From Candidatus Babeliales bacterium (GTDB lineage Bacteria > Babelota > Babeliae > Babelales > JACPOV01), in contig DATALT010000002.1 in the NCBI GenBank assembly GCA_036260945.1, positions 812,529-876,528 of the forward strand: a stretch of 64,000 nt of DNA, in the 5' to 3' direction. The translations under genes and the position numbers were made by a program. Of this stretch, positions 44,939 through 54,157 are shown piece by piece. The notes below the pieces were generated by a model. It was given only the letters and a program-made list of their open reading frames with translations, made no database searches and had not been told where the DNA came from. How positions within the stretch are numbered: the first letter of the stretch is position 1; each line of letters begins with the position of its first letter.

Positions 44939-47038
44939 TCAATTATTAACATGAGAACTTTTCAGAATAACCGTCTCTTTTACATCTTTTGGTAACGAAT
45001 CGATTATTGATTTTACATTTTCTGGTAACTGAGTCGTTCCTATAAATTCTTTCTTAGCATCAATCTGATACTTTTTCAAAAGTGCGATCAAATAGGCCTG
45101 CTCAAATGACAAATTTTTTAATTGCTCATCGATGTTTTGCCAAAGAAGAACGCCAGTTTTATAAATCATGCCAAGGCGGTTCCCGTCTTTGCTGAATGCT
45201 AGCCAAGTAGCAGAAGATTGCCCCCGCCATGACGGCCATTCCCACGTGCCTAATTTGATAATTTGTTGATCATTAAACCCTGGCAGTCCCCAAATTCGCA
45301 GCTCAGAATAAAAATCCCCAACTATTTTTGTGACCGCATCATTCCAAACAACCCCCGTTTGCCAAAACAAGACTTCCTTTTCTCGATAACCTAGCGAAGC
45401 CTTTTTAAGTTGTTTTCCTTCTTGATAATCAAATATATAAACACCCTCCTGAAAAGACTTCACTAGAATTTGATTTTCTTTCAAAAAAGAAATGGCACGA
45501 ATAATAGTTTTATCAGCGATTGCCATTTTTTTCATGTCACTTTTTACTCTAGGATCAATTATTAATATCTCTCCAGTTATAAGGCCAACTGCCAGAAACT
45601 GATCATCAGGTGAAAAAGCTATGCTTGAAGCCACTTCATGAATAACCCTATCCAATACCTGAAGTTGATCCGTTATTGGATTATAGATGGTGATTTTATT
45701 TCCCGTATTTACATACGCGAACAAGCTTCCTGTATTGCTAAAAGCTCCGCATCCTGAATATTTTTTAATAAATCTGAGCGGAAATTCTTTATTTTTTAAA
45801 TTGACCATAATAGCCCTACTAGACACATTTGAAGTCCCCACCAGGAACGCGCCATCCTCACTAAAGAGTAAATTGGTTGGGGCCGGACTAGCCCACACCT
45901 CTCGTCTTGAAGTCTTTGTCGAAAAATCAAATAACATTACGCTCGACGTGTTCGTGGCTGTTTGTTGCAAACTGATTGCAAGTGTGTTGCCGTTAGAAGA
46001 GAAAGCCAAAGCGTGTACTGCTTCATTTGTCTTAATTGCGATAGGACCCGACCAATGAAATTCTTTAAATAAATCCTCTCTGATTATCCTATTCTTAAAA
46101 ATTTCCAAAATATCTAATGGAATATCGTCAAAAACTGCCATCGATTGGAGCGCCTGATTTAAATCTTGCTGCGTAACGACAGAGGGAAACATTGAGTTAA
46201 GATACACGTTTTGCACCGAGCTCATTAACGCAGGAATATCTAAATAATTTGATATATGTATAAGCTCCAGTAACTCTTTGCCGCTAATTTTTTCAGCCAC
46301 GATTACCTGCGAAAGATTTTTTTCATCTGACAAGTCACTTTTTTTTGCTAGATCCAAAAGAGAGTCCCATTGCGATTTCGTAATCGCGACTTTTATTTCT
46401 GTTCCAGCATCGATCGCTTCAATAGTTTTAAGCTTTGGGTTCATCACAAGAATGCTATTCTTAAGTACATCAGAATTTTTAAGAATATTAATAATTGGTT
46501 TTCTATCATTATAAGAAGCTGGCATTATAAGGCTGAACGATTCATCTGCTTTTAATTTTTTTTCTAAAGGCTCGCTTTCTATAGATTCTTTTCTTTTAAT
46601 TGCGGGAAAACAGATTTCTTCTCTCTTTATTAAATTCTTTAGTTCAGCCGCTATTTCATGAATGTCCAAATATTGTATTACTGCTATGAGTTTTTTAAAT
46701 TGAAGCTCACCATTCAGTTCTAGATATTTTAGTAACTTTGGGCCTAATTTTTCTTCAGATATTATGACATTAAGTGCATCAAGTACAAACCTAAATAAGC
46801 TTTCATCGACGTCAGGCAAGGGTAATTCGTTAATTTGATGATTAATATCAGTTTCCTCAATTTCTTGAGCAATGTTATTAATAGTAGGAGAATATATTCT
46901 TAGCTTGGTAAAGACTTCATTTGGAATATAAATGCTCCGAGCATTTTTTAATTTAATTTTAACATCAGCGTAAATGTCTACGTATGCCCCATTAATAAAC
47001 AGGTGCGCCAATAGACTTATTCTTACTATTCTTTTCAT
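44939..47038 (-). CDS. Exported Skp1/BTB-like tandem module plus WD40-like propeller protein, paralogue B
   Basis: A 699-residue protein using the ATG at 47038 after GAGGGGG. A signal peptide covers residues 1-24. Module 1 (about 26-140) has the LPLPDVDESLFRFVLDAL and VIQYLDIHEI helices. The linker has KR-x10-KKLK (148-163), the same spacing as in paralogue A. Module 2 (about 180-290) has the ISNYLDIPAL helix typical of Skp1-like folds. From about residue 335 WD40-like blades run to about 645 (for example IAFSPDDQFLAVGLITGEILIID and ELRIWGLP). The stop overlaps the start region of paralogue A. Function in host or envelope is unknown. Confidence 0.68.
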   Translation of the reverse strand: MKRIVRISLLAHLFINGAYVDIYADVKIKLKNARSIYIPNEVFTKLRIYSPTINNIAQEIEETDINHQINELPLPDVDESLFRFVLDALNVIISEEKLGPKLLKYLELNGELQFKKLIAVIQYLDIHEIAAELKNLIKREEICFPAIKRKESIESEPLEKKLKADESFSLIMPASYNDRKPIINILKNSDVLKNSILVMNPKLKTIEAIDAGTEIKVAITKSQWDSLLDLAKKSDLSDEKNLSQVIVAEKISGKELLELIHISNYLDIPALMSSVQNVYLNSMFPSVVTQQDLNQALQSMAVFDDIPLDILEIFKNRIIREDLFKEFHWSGPIAIKTNEAVHALAFSSNGNTLAISLQQTATNTSSVMLFDFSTKTSRREVWASPAPTNLLFSEDGAFLVGTSNVSSRAIMVNLKNKEFPLRFIKKYSGCGAFSNTGSLFAYVNTGNKITIYNPITDQLQVLDRVIHEVASSIAFSPDDQFLAVGLITGEILIIDPRVKSDMKKMAIADKTIIRAISFLKENQILVKSFQEGVYIFDYQEGKQLKKASLGYREKEVLFWQTGVVWNDAVTKIVGDFYSELRIWGLPGFNDQQIIKLGTWEWPSWRGQSSATWLAFSKDGNRLGMIYKTGVLLWQNIDEQLKNLSFEQAYLIALLKKYQIDAKKEFIGTTQLPENVKSIIDSLPKDVKETVILKSSHVNN

Positions 47039-47069
47039 AAACCCCCTCATTTTTTTTGAATTCAAAACT

Positions 47070-47099
47070 AGTTTAAATTTTTTGCGTTTCCGCGTTCAA
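47070..47099 (-). promoter_or_regulatory. Promoter for Skp1/BTB-propeller pair
   Basis: On the minus strand TTGAAC (47099-47094) and TAAACT (47075-47070) with 18-base spacing. The predicted start falls near 47063, which favours the ATG at 47038 over the longer frame from 47065. Confidence 0.45.
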
Positions 47100-47203
47100 T
47101 ACATTCATTATTTTATGCAGACAGAGCTCCCCATTTTGTCATAAATGTTTTCCTGCCTGTATCTTTACAACTGATCTGCATTCAACTAGCCTGATAATTA
47201 TAA

Positions 47204-48685
<1,482 letters not shown>

Positions 48686-48925
48686 ATGGATTTCACGATT
48701 ATCAGTCCACGCGAAAAAAAAGAGCTTGCGATCTCTTGGCTTGAAGTAAATACTCCTAACGGAAATTTTATCATTCAGCGAGGCCATGCACCGATGATCG
48801 TTCTAGTCTCGCCAAATCAACCACTCACCGTATGTTTAAAAAATGGTAAGCAGGAAACTTTTTGCACACCGGGTGGCATTCTAGAAATCACCAGAACAGC
48901 CGCATTCTTATTATTAAATGAATAA
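48686..48925 (+). CDS. atpC: F1 ATP synthase epsilon subunit, N-terminal domain only
   Basis: A 79-residue protein starting on the base after the atpD stop. It matches the N-terminal beta-sandwich of epsilon: an FTIISPREK start, NFIIQRGHAPMIVLVSP (about residues 30-46, with the GHAP motif) and TPGGILEITR near the end. The C-terminal helical hairpin that inhibits ATP hydrolysis in most bacteria (total about 130-140 residues) is missing, and no frameshifted remnant is visible before the next gene at 48974. Such short epsilons are known in some lineages. Gene order makes the identification firm. Confidence 0.88.
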   Translation: MDFTIISPREKKELAISWLEVNTPNGNFIIQRGHAPMIVLVSPNQPLTVCLKNGKQETFCTPGGILEITRTAAFLLLNE

Positions 48926-48973
48926 TCCTTCGATACAATCTTTCGTAAATTAAAAATCACTCAGGAAGAGCGA

Positions 48974-50581
48974 ATGAAAAACAAATTGGGCTATATTATC
49001 TCGGGATCGTTAACTGAGGGATTCGTGATGCGCATCACGAACGCAGCGCATCTTGAAGAGATTAAAGCTGGAAAATTTGTGTGCATCGCAGGCGATCATC
49101 ACACTTTTTTTTCGTTAATTACCGATCTTTCACTCGCCGTCACACATCCTGATATTTTACTTTTTCCCCCAAGCGAAAAAGAAAAATTGCTTGCAAAGAT
49201 TCTTGCCAAAAAAGATATTTATGCGACCGCTTCCGTTAAACCGATGCTCATGATGACCAAAGAACAGCGCGTAATTCCGGTAAAAACAATCCCCCCACAT
49301 TTTGCGCCAATTTTTGAAGCAGACAAAAAAGATATTGCTTTAATATTTGGCGATGAAAACGATACCAAAACTCCCTATTTTAATATTGGCTGCCCTCTTG
49401 ATATGGAAACGCCCGTTTGCATCAATCTCGAACGGCTTACAGAGCGCAGTAATGGGATTTTTGGAAAAACAGGAACGGGAAAAACATTTTTAACGCGGCT
49501 CGTGCTTGCTGGATTAGTTAAACAAGATCAAGCGGTCAATTTAATTTTTGATATGCACAGTGAATATGGCTTACAAGCACGAAAAGAAGGATCACATTCA
49601 TTTGTTAAGGGTTTAAAAACACTTTTTCCTTCGAAAGTCGCACTTTTTTCTCTCGATCCACAATCGACGCGCAGACGCGGCGCAACACCTGATGTAGAAA
49701 TTAGCTTACCGTATAGCGCAGTGCATGTTGAAGATATTTTAGCGCTCCAAGAAGAACTCAATTTGCATAGCACCGCCGTTGAAGCGGCGCACCTGATTGC
49801 CGCACGACACAAACATGAATGGCTCGGTGTTCTTTTAGCACAAGGTGATCGGTTAAAAGAATTTGCTGCAGAAATTGGGGGACATCCTGAATCAATCGCT
49901 GCTCTTTATAGAAAATTAAAACGCATCGAACGGTTTCCGTTTTTTAGGCATGCTGCAGGCGGCAATTTTCGTGAAGGCTCATCAATTGATCAACTTATTG
50001 AATATTTAACCAAAGGGATTTCGGTTATCATCGAATTTGGTAATTTCACTTCGAGCCTTTGTTATCTGTTGCTTGCAAACATGATCACGCGCCGCATTCA
50101 TAGTGAATATATTGAAAAAACAGAAAAATTTTTAGCAAGTCAGCGAGCTGAAGATGAACCGAAAAAATTAATGATAACGATTGAAGAAGCGCACAAATTT
50201 TTAAATCCGCATGCAGCGCGCCAAACTATTTTTGGAACCATCGCGCGAGAAATGCGCAAATATTATGTTTCGCTTTTAGTTGTTGATCAACGGCCATCCG
50301 GCATCGATCCAGAAATTATTTCTCAAATTGGCACCAAAATTATTGCGCAGCTTAACGACGATAAAGATATTCAAGCAGTGCTTACTGGCATTTCAAATGC
50401 GCATCATTTGCGTGGTATCTTAGCGTCGCTCGACACCAAAAAGCAGGCTATGATTGTTGGCCATGCGGTCGCGATGCCGGTCGTTGTGCAAACTCGCGAA
50501 TATGATGAAGTGTTTTACCGCGCAATGGCGCCGCAAGTAAGTGCTAAACAAATTGATACGATGATTCAAGAATTGTTTTAG
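48974..50581 (+). CDS. HerA-like hexameric ATPase (DUF87/HAS-barrel)
   Basis: A 535-residue ATPase with an N-terminal beta-rich HAS-barrel-like region (about residues 1-90). Walker A is GKTGTGKT (about 163-170) and Walker B is KLMITIEEAHKFL (about 397-409), with the double Glu/His typical of HerA. A QRPSGIDPEIISQIGTKI motif follows at about 436-453, the usual arginine-finger region. In archaea HerA pairs with the nuclease NurA for DNA end resection, and in bacteria it occurs in defence islands or alone. No NurA, Sir2 or DUF4297 partner is adjacent. It follows atpDC on the same strand by 48 bases. Confidence 0.87.
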   Translation: MKNKLGYIISGSLTEGFVMRITNAAHLEEIKAGKFVCIAGDHHTFFSLITDLSLAVTHPDILLFPPSEKEKLLAKILAKKDIYATASVKPMLMMTKEQRVIPVKTIPPHFAPIFEADKKDIALIFGDENDTKTPYFNIGCPLDMETPVCINLERLTERSNGIFGKTGTGKTFLTRLVLAGLVKQDQAVNLIFDMHSEYGLQARKEGSHSFVKGLKTLFPSKVALFSLDPQSTRRRGATPDVEISLPYSAVHVEDILALQEELNLHSTAVEAAHLIAARHKHEWLGVLLAQGDRLKEFAAEIGGHPESIAALYRKLKRIERFPFFRHAAGGNFREGSSIDQLIEYLTKGISVIIEFGNFTSSLCYLLLANMITRRIHSEYIEKTEKFLASQRAEDEPKKLMITIEEAHKFLNPHAARQTIFGTIAREMRKYYVSLLVVDQRPSGIDPEIISQIGTKIIAQLNDDKDIQAVLTGISNAHHLRGILASLDTKKQAMIVGHAVAMPVVVQTREYDEVFYRAMAPQVSAKQIDTMIQELF

Positions 50582-50592
50582 ATAATGCGCAT

Positions 50593-50724
50593 GGTTCGAT
50601 ACATTTTGCTCACTGACGTTTGCAAAACACTCACCACGAGCGCACAGAGATTACAGTTTATGTATAGATTTCACCCCCCTCGCCCTGAGTGATTTTTAAC
50701 TTTTGTTAAAAATTGTATCGAAGG
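50593..50724. repeat. Decayed long inverted repeat
   Basis: Arms at about 50593-50642 and 50679-50724 are imperfectly complementary. TTCGATACA (50595-50603) pairs with TGTATCGAA (50714-50722), and an ACTCAC-CACGAG block pairs with CGCCCTGAGT. The arms join a middle of about 40 bases. The composition (CTCACCACGAGCG, CGCCCTGAG) differs from the AT-rich surroundings and resembles intergenic REP-like palindromes found in many bacteria. No ORF or transposase is present. Confidence 0.5.
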
Positions 50725-50752
50725 GTGGCGGTCAGAATTAGAGCGTTCAAAT

Positions 50753-50787
50753 AAAAAAAGCCCACGGAATTTTCGTGAGCTTTTTTT
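50753..50787. terminator. Bidirectional terminator
   Basis: A-run, stem AGC-c-CACG / CGTG-a-GCT with one mismatch and a 7-base loop, then T-run. It can end the HerA-like gene on the plus strand and the exported-protein gene at 50811 on the minus strand. Confidence 0.7.
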
Positions 50788-50810
50788 GTCCGGGAAGGTT
50801 TTTTTAAAAT

Positions 50811-51656
50811 TTAGTCCAGCATATCTTGATTGAAATTCTGCAATTTGTCTGCGATCAAATCGCCCATTGCTTTTGCATCGACAAATAATATCGGCGTTAT
50901 TTCCTGCTGATTATTTTTCAAACCATCAATTATTTCTGGTCTACTTGAAAAAAGATAAACTGGCGCTCCTTGCTGGGCCGTATTCGCCATTGCACGTACC
51001 GTTGCAGTGAATTCAGCCGATGGATTTCTGCCCAGAGCCAAATACCAACTATTATTAAATTGATGATATGAAGTAGTTGTTGTTTGCGCTGGAAGAGTGC
51101 TATAAAGAGGTGTCGAAACAATGCCATCGAATGATTTTGCAATATCAGTTCCTTGTTCTGCCATCAATTCACGATACAAAGTATGTTCTGCCAGATCTTG
51201 ATTGGTTGCGAAAAGAACAGGTGTAATTTTTCTCGTTTCTTGTATTTTTTCAATCGATTCTTGTTTTGGAGTCGGTTTGACTGCAAACTTCATGATGACT
51301 TTCTTTTCAGCATCTGAGAAGGTTCCAATCTTTTGATCAGTTAATTGACGATTTAGCTCATCAACTAAGTTACCAATCCCCTGTTTTGTTTTATCTGTCG
51401 TTTTTGCAATATCGACACCCATTTGAGTAATTTTATACGCATGGAAAAGCATCTTGGGGTGATTTGCGATAATTGAGCTAGCTTGCGGAATTGTTTCGGT
51501 TGCAAGCTTTTGAATATTACCAACAGCGCCCAGGTTTACACCATTACCGCTGATTACTTCCGTAGAAAATGCAAAAACTGGTTTCTTATGATCCATTGAT
51601 AGGACATTGAACGAACCCAGCACTATAAGCATAGTAATTGTTAATTGTTTTATCAT
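50811..51656 (-). CDS. Exported protein, unknown function
   Basis: A 281-residue protein starting at the ATG (51656) after GGAG. The longer frame to 51725 would run upstream of the promoter found at 51685-51712. The signal peptide (residues 1-20) ends NVLSMDHKK, again Met-acidic after cleavage. The mature sequence alternates helix and strand, with VYLFSSRPEIIDGL near residue 240. It also contains ALGRNPSAEF, which might belong to an alpha/beta fold with a phosphohydrolase- or NAD-binding-like arrangement, but I see no catalytic motif. No family was recognised. A bidirectional terminator follows. Confidence 0.65.
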   Translation of the reverse strand: MIKQLTITMLIVLGSFNVLSMDHKKPVFAFSTEVISGNGVNLGAVGNIQKLATETIPQASSIIANHPKMLFHAYKITQMGVDIAKTTDKTKQGIGNLVDELNRQLTDQKIGTFSDAEKKVIMKFAVKPTPKQESIEKIQETRKITPVLFATNQDLAEHTLYRELMAEQGTDIAKSFDGIVSTPLYSTLPAQTTTTSYHQFNNSWYLALGRNPSAEFTATVRAMANTAQQGAPVYLFSSRPEIIDGLKNNQQEITPILFVDAKAMGDLIADKLQNFNQDMLD

Positions 51657-51684
51657 GATTTCTCCATTTAAAGGTACTTTTAAT

Positions 51685-51712
51685 AGAGTACTATTTTGGC
51701 GAAAAATGTCAA
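51685..51712 (-). promoter_or_regulatory. Promoter for exported-protein gene
   Basis: On the minus strand a perfect TTGACA (51712-51707) and TACTCT (51690-51685) with 16-base spacing. Predicted start near 51678 lies 20 bases before the ATG at 51656. Confidence 0.5.
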
Positions 51713-51785
51713 CTTGAAACAACAAGACAAAGCTTATAGTCCACTTATAAATATTCCTGAATAGATTGAGCCTTATATAAAGAAT

Positions 51786-51813
51786 AAAGGCTCGGTTGGA
51801 CCGAGCCTTTTAG
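51786..51813 (-). terminator. Intrinsic terminator after pal
   Basis: AAAGGCTCGG (51786-51795) and CCGAGCCTTT (51801-51810) form a perfect 10-base stem with a 5-base loop, directly downstream of the OmpA/Pal lipoprotein gene on the minus strand. Confidence 0.75.
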
Positions 51814-51831
51814 AAATCTAAATAAAATCAA

Positions 51832-52443
51832 CTAGGCATTAATCGCATAAATTTCTACACGGCGATTTGGCGCCTGCCCTTCAAAGGTATTTTCGAAGGC
51901 AGCAAGTTCTTCGTTGCCTACGCCAAATACTTTAATATTCCCTTTAGCCGAATCGCCCACCAACGTTTGAGCTAAATCACTCGCGCGTTGATTTGAAAGC
52001 GCTAAGTTATAATCTTTTGTGCCGTGCCAAGTGCATGAATGCCCTTTAACTACAACTTTTTTTCCTTCATCAACCCATTCATCCACCTGTTTTTTTACTG
52101 AAGCAAGTTTCGCTTTTTGATCGTCTCGCACTTTTGCACTATCGTAATCAAAATAAACAACAAGAACATCTTCATCACTTTGATCAGGCTCATCAAGCGC
52201 TAAAACATCACTCTTTTCAACCTTTTGAGCATTTTCTTCATCTAAAACGAGCGTTTCTACATCTTCAAATGCCCCTAGATCTTCATCAAAGAAGCTCACT
52301 TTTGGCTGGCCCCCTTTAGATGGCACCGGCATATCGACTGCGGCTGCTAAATTTGCAGGATGTTCCCGTTTTACTTTCTTTTTCCCGCACCCGGACAGGG
52401 CAATTATGAAAAGAGTAACGAATAGTAATATCTTTTTTTGCAT
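51832..52443 (-). CDS. pal: OmpA-family lipoprotein (Pal-like)
   Basis: A 203-residue lipoprotein. The signal ends in the lipobox LSGC (Cys19), so it should be acylated and held in a membrane. A lysine-rich then acidic linker (about 20-95) leads to an OmpA/MotB peptidoglycan-binding domain. That domain contains VVYFDYDSAKVRDDQK (about 95-110), GHSCTWHGTKDYNLALSNQRA (about 139-159, the diaminopimelate-binding region) and PNRRVEI near the C-terminus. This is the layout of Pal, which ties the outer membrane to peptidoglycan with TolB. The acidic linker is longer than usual. No tol genes are in the window. Confidence 0.88.
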   Translation of the reverse strand: MQKKILLFVTLFIIALSGCGKKKVKREHPANLAAAVDMPVPSKGGQPKVSFFDEDLGAFEDVETLVLDEENAQKVEKSDVLALDEPDQSDEDVLVVYFDYDSAKVRDDQKAKLASVKKQVDEWVDEGKKVVVKGHSCTWHGTKDYNLALSNQRASDLAQTLVGDSAKGNIKVFGVGNEELAAFENTFEGQAPNRRVEIYAINA

Positions 52444-52628
52444 AGGCTCTCCATCACCAAAAATGGGTTATGTTTCTCAAGCAACGGTGGGCAATTTACC
52501 ATATTTTTCTCCTCTTTTCTATTAGTTTTCGCGAGTTTTTCTACTATTTGGCGATCGGATACGGTATACTTAAGGTTATAAGGTATTTTACAACACGTTT
52601 TTCCAGCACCTTAGGGTGGGGACGATTC

Positions 52629-54131
52629 ATGAAAAAAATTATAATTAATGTTGCCGCGTGGCAGACGCGAGTTGCAATTCTGCGCGATGGACAACTGCAA
52701 AATATTTACTTCTCTTCGCCAGTAAGTACGACGCTCGAACAGTCGTATTTTAAAGGCGTCGTTACGACTATTCTACCTGGAATCCAAACCGCGTTTGTCG
52801 ATATTGGGCAGGAAAAAGCGGGATTTCTTCACATTTCCGAAATAGATCGGGAGCTCGCTATAGATAGAATGAGCTCAACAGTTGATCTTGATGATGGACC
52901 GCAACAGAGAGAATCACACCACCGCCAAACGATGGATATTGGTAAGATTCTTAAAGAAGGCGAACATATTTTGGTTCAGGTAAGTAAAGAACCGGTCTAT
53001 GAAAAAGGCGCCAAATTAACCACCTGCTTTACGTTGCCCGGCAGATTTATCGTTTTAATGCCGAATATTCCGCGGATTGCTATCTCAAAAAAAATTGAAG
53101 AGCGGGAAGAACGCATCCGACTCAAAGAAATTTTAATGAAAAATCTTCCTGAGGGAATGGGCGCAATTATTCGCACCACTTCACAAAATCGAACAGAAAA
53201 AGAGATAGTTCAAGATGTTCAGTATTTAACCGACATCTGGCAAACGATTATGCACGAATATCAAAAAGCCAAGCCGCAACAAAAAATTCATGAAGATCTT
53301 CCGCTGCCATTACGAATGATTCGTGATCATCTTGATGATGATGTCGAAGAAGTTATCGTTGACGATAAGCAGACACAGGCGGATGTGTACAAATTTGTAA
53401 AAAAAATAGCCCCAGAATATATGTACAAAGTAAAACTCTATTCTGGCCCGCAAAATATTTTTGAAAAATATCAGATCGATAAACAAATCGAACAAGCACT
53501 TTCGCACAAAGTACCACTCAGATCTGGCGGATCGCTCATTATTGAAACCACCGAAGCGATGACGGTAGTCGATGTAAACACAGGCAAATATATTGGTAAA
53601 GCGAACCTTGAAGATACGATTCTCAAAACAAACCTGGAAGCGGCTGAAGAAGTTGTGCGCCAACTGCGTTTGCGCAATATTGGTGGCTTGATCGTTATCG
53701 ACTTTATCGATATGGCATCTTCAGGCAATCAACAAAAACTCATGCGCTTCTTGGAAAAAACACTCAAAGAGCGTGATAAATTTCAATCGGTCGTCCTTAA
53801 AGTTTCTGAATTCGGGCTTGTGCAGATGACGCGTAAACGTTCTGGCAAAACATTATTGCAAGAATTAACGCGCGCTTGCAGTTGCTGCCATGGTCTTGGT
53901 TTTGTAAAATCGACACAAATGCAATGCTATGCAATTCTTTCCGAAATCCGAGAAAAATTACAGAAAATGCGGGGCACTAAACACGTCGAAATAACCTTCA
54001 ATCCAACAATTTTTGATTATATAACGACGATCGAATACAACGCTATTTTAGCTTTTGAAAAAGAGTTGGGACTTAAAATTACACTGATGAGCAATCAAGA
54101 GATGCCTATTGGGGAGTTCCATATAAAGTAA
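52629..54131 (+). CDS. rng: Ribonuclease E/G family endonuclease
   Basis: A 500-residue single-strand endoribonuclease for rRNA maturation and mRNA decay. It has an S1 RNA-binding domain with an insertion (about 36-125), then the RNase H-like and DNase I-like catalytic region. Metal ligands appear in MTVVDVNTGKY (about 311-321) and IVIDFIDM (about 355-362), and a Zn-link ACSCC at about 416-420. It ends without the long RNase E scaffold, so RNase G-like. The ATG at 52629 follows GGGTGGGGA. The frame extends upstream to 52470, but that part encodes hydrophobic noise. Confidence 0.93.
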   Translation: MKKIIINVAAWQTRVAILRDGQLQNIYFSSPVSTTLEQSYFKGVVTTILPGIQTAFVDIGQEKAGFLHISEIDRELAIDRMSSTVDLDDGPQQRESHHRQTMDIGKILKEGEHILVQVSKEPVYEKGAKLTTCFTLPGRFIVLMPNIPRIAISKKIEEREERIRLKEILMKNLPEGMGAIIRTTSQNRTEKEIVQDVQYLTDIWQTIMHEYQKAKPQQKIHEDLPLPLRMIRDHLDDDVEEVIVDDKQTQADVYKFVKKIAPEYMYKVKLYSGPQNIFEKYQIDKQIEQALSHKVPLRSGGSLIIETTEAMTVVDVNTGKYIGKANLEDTILKTNLEAAEEVVRQLRLRNIGGLIVIDFIDMASSGNQQKLMRFLEKTLKERDKFQSVVLKVSEFGLVQMTRKRSGKTLLQELTRACSCCHGLGFVKSTQMQCYAILSEIREKLQKMRGTKHVEITFNPTIFDYITTIEYNAILAFEKELGLKITLMSNQEMPIGEFHIK

Positions 54132-54157
54132 TTGTGGCAAATGGGGAGTAAGTAAAA

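Noticed and set aside
44907..44942. Start of the Skp1/BTB-like paralogue A at TTG 44942 or ATG 44939
   Set aside because: Both overlap the upstream stop and could be coupled, but they place 11-12 polar residues before the signal peptide. The ATG at 44906 has a good ribosome site.
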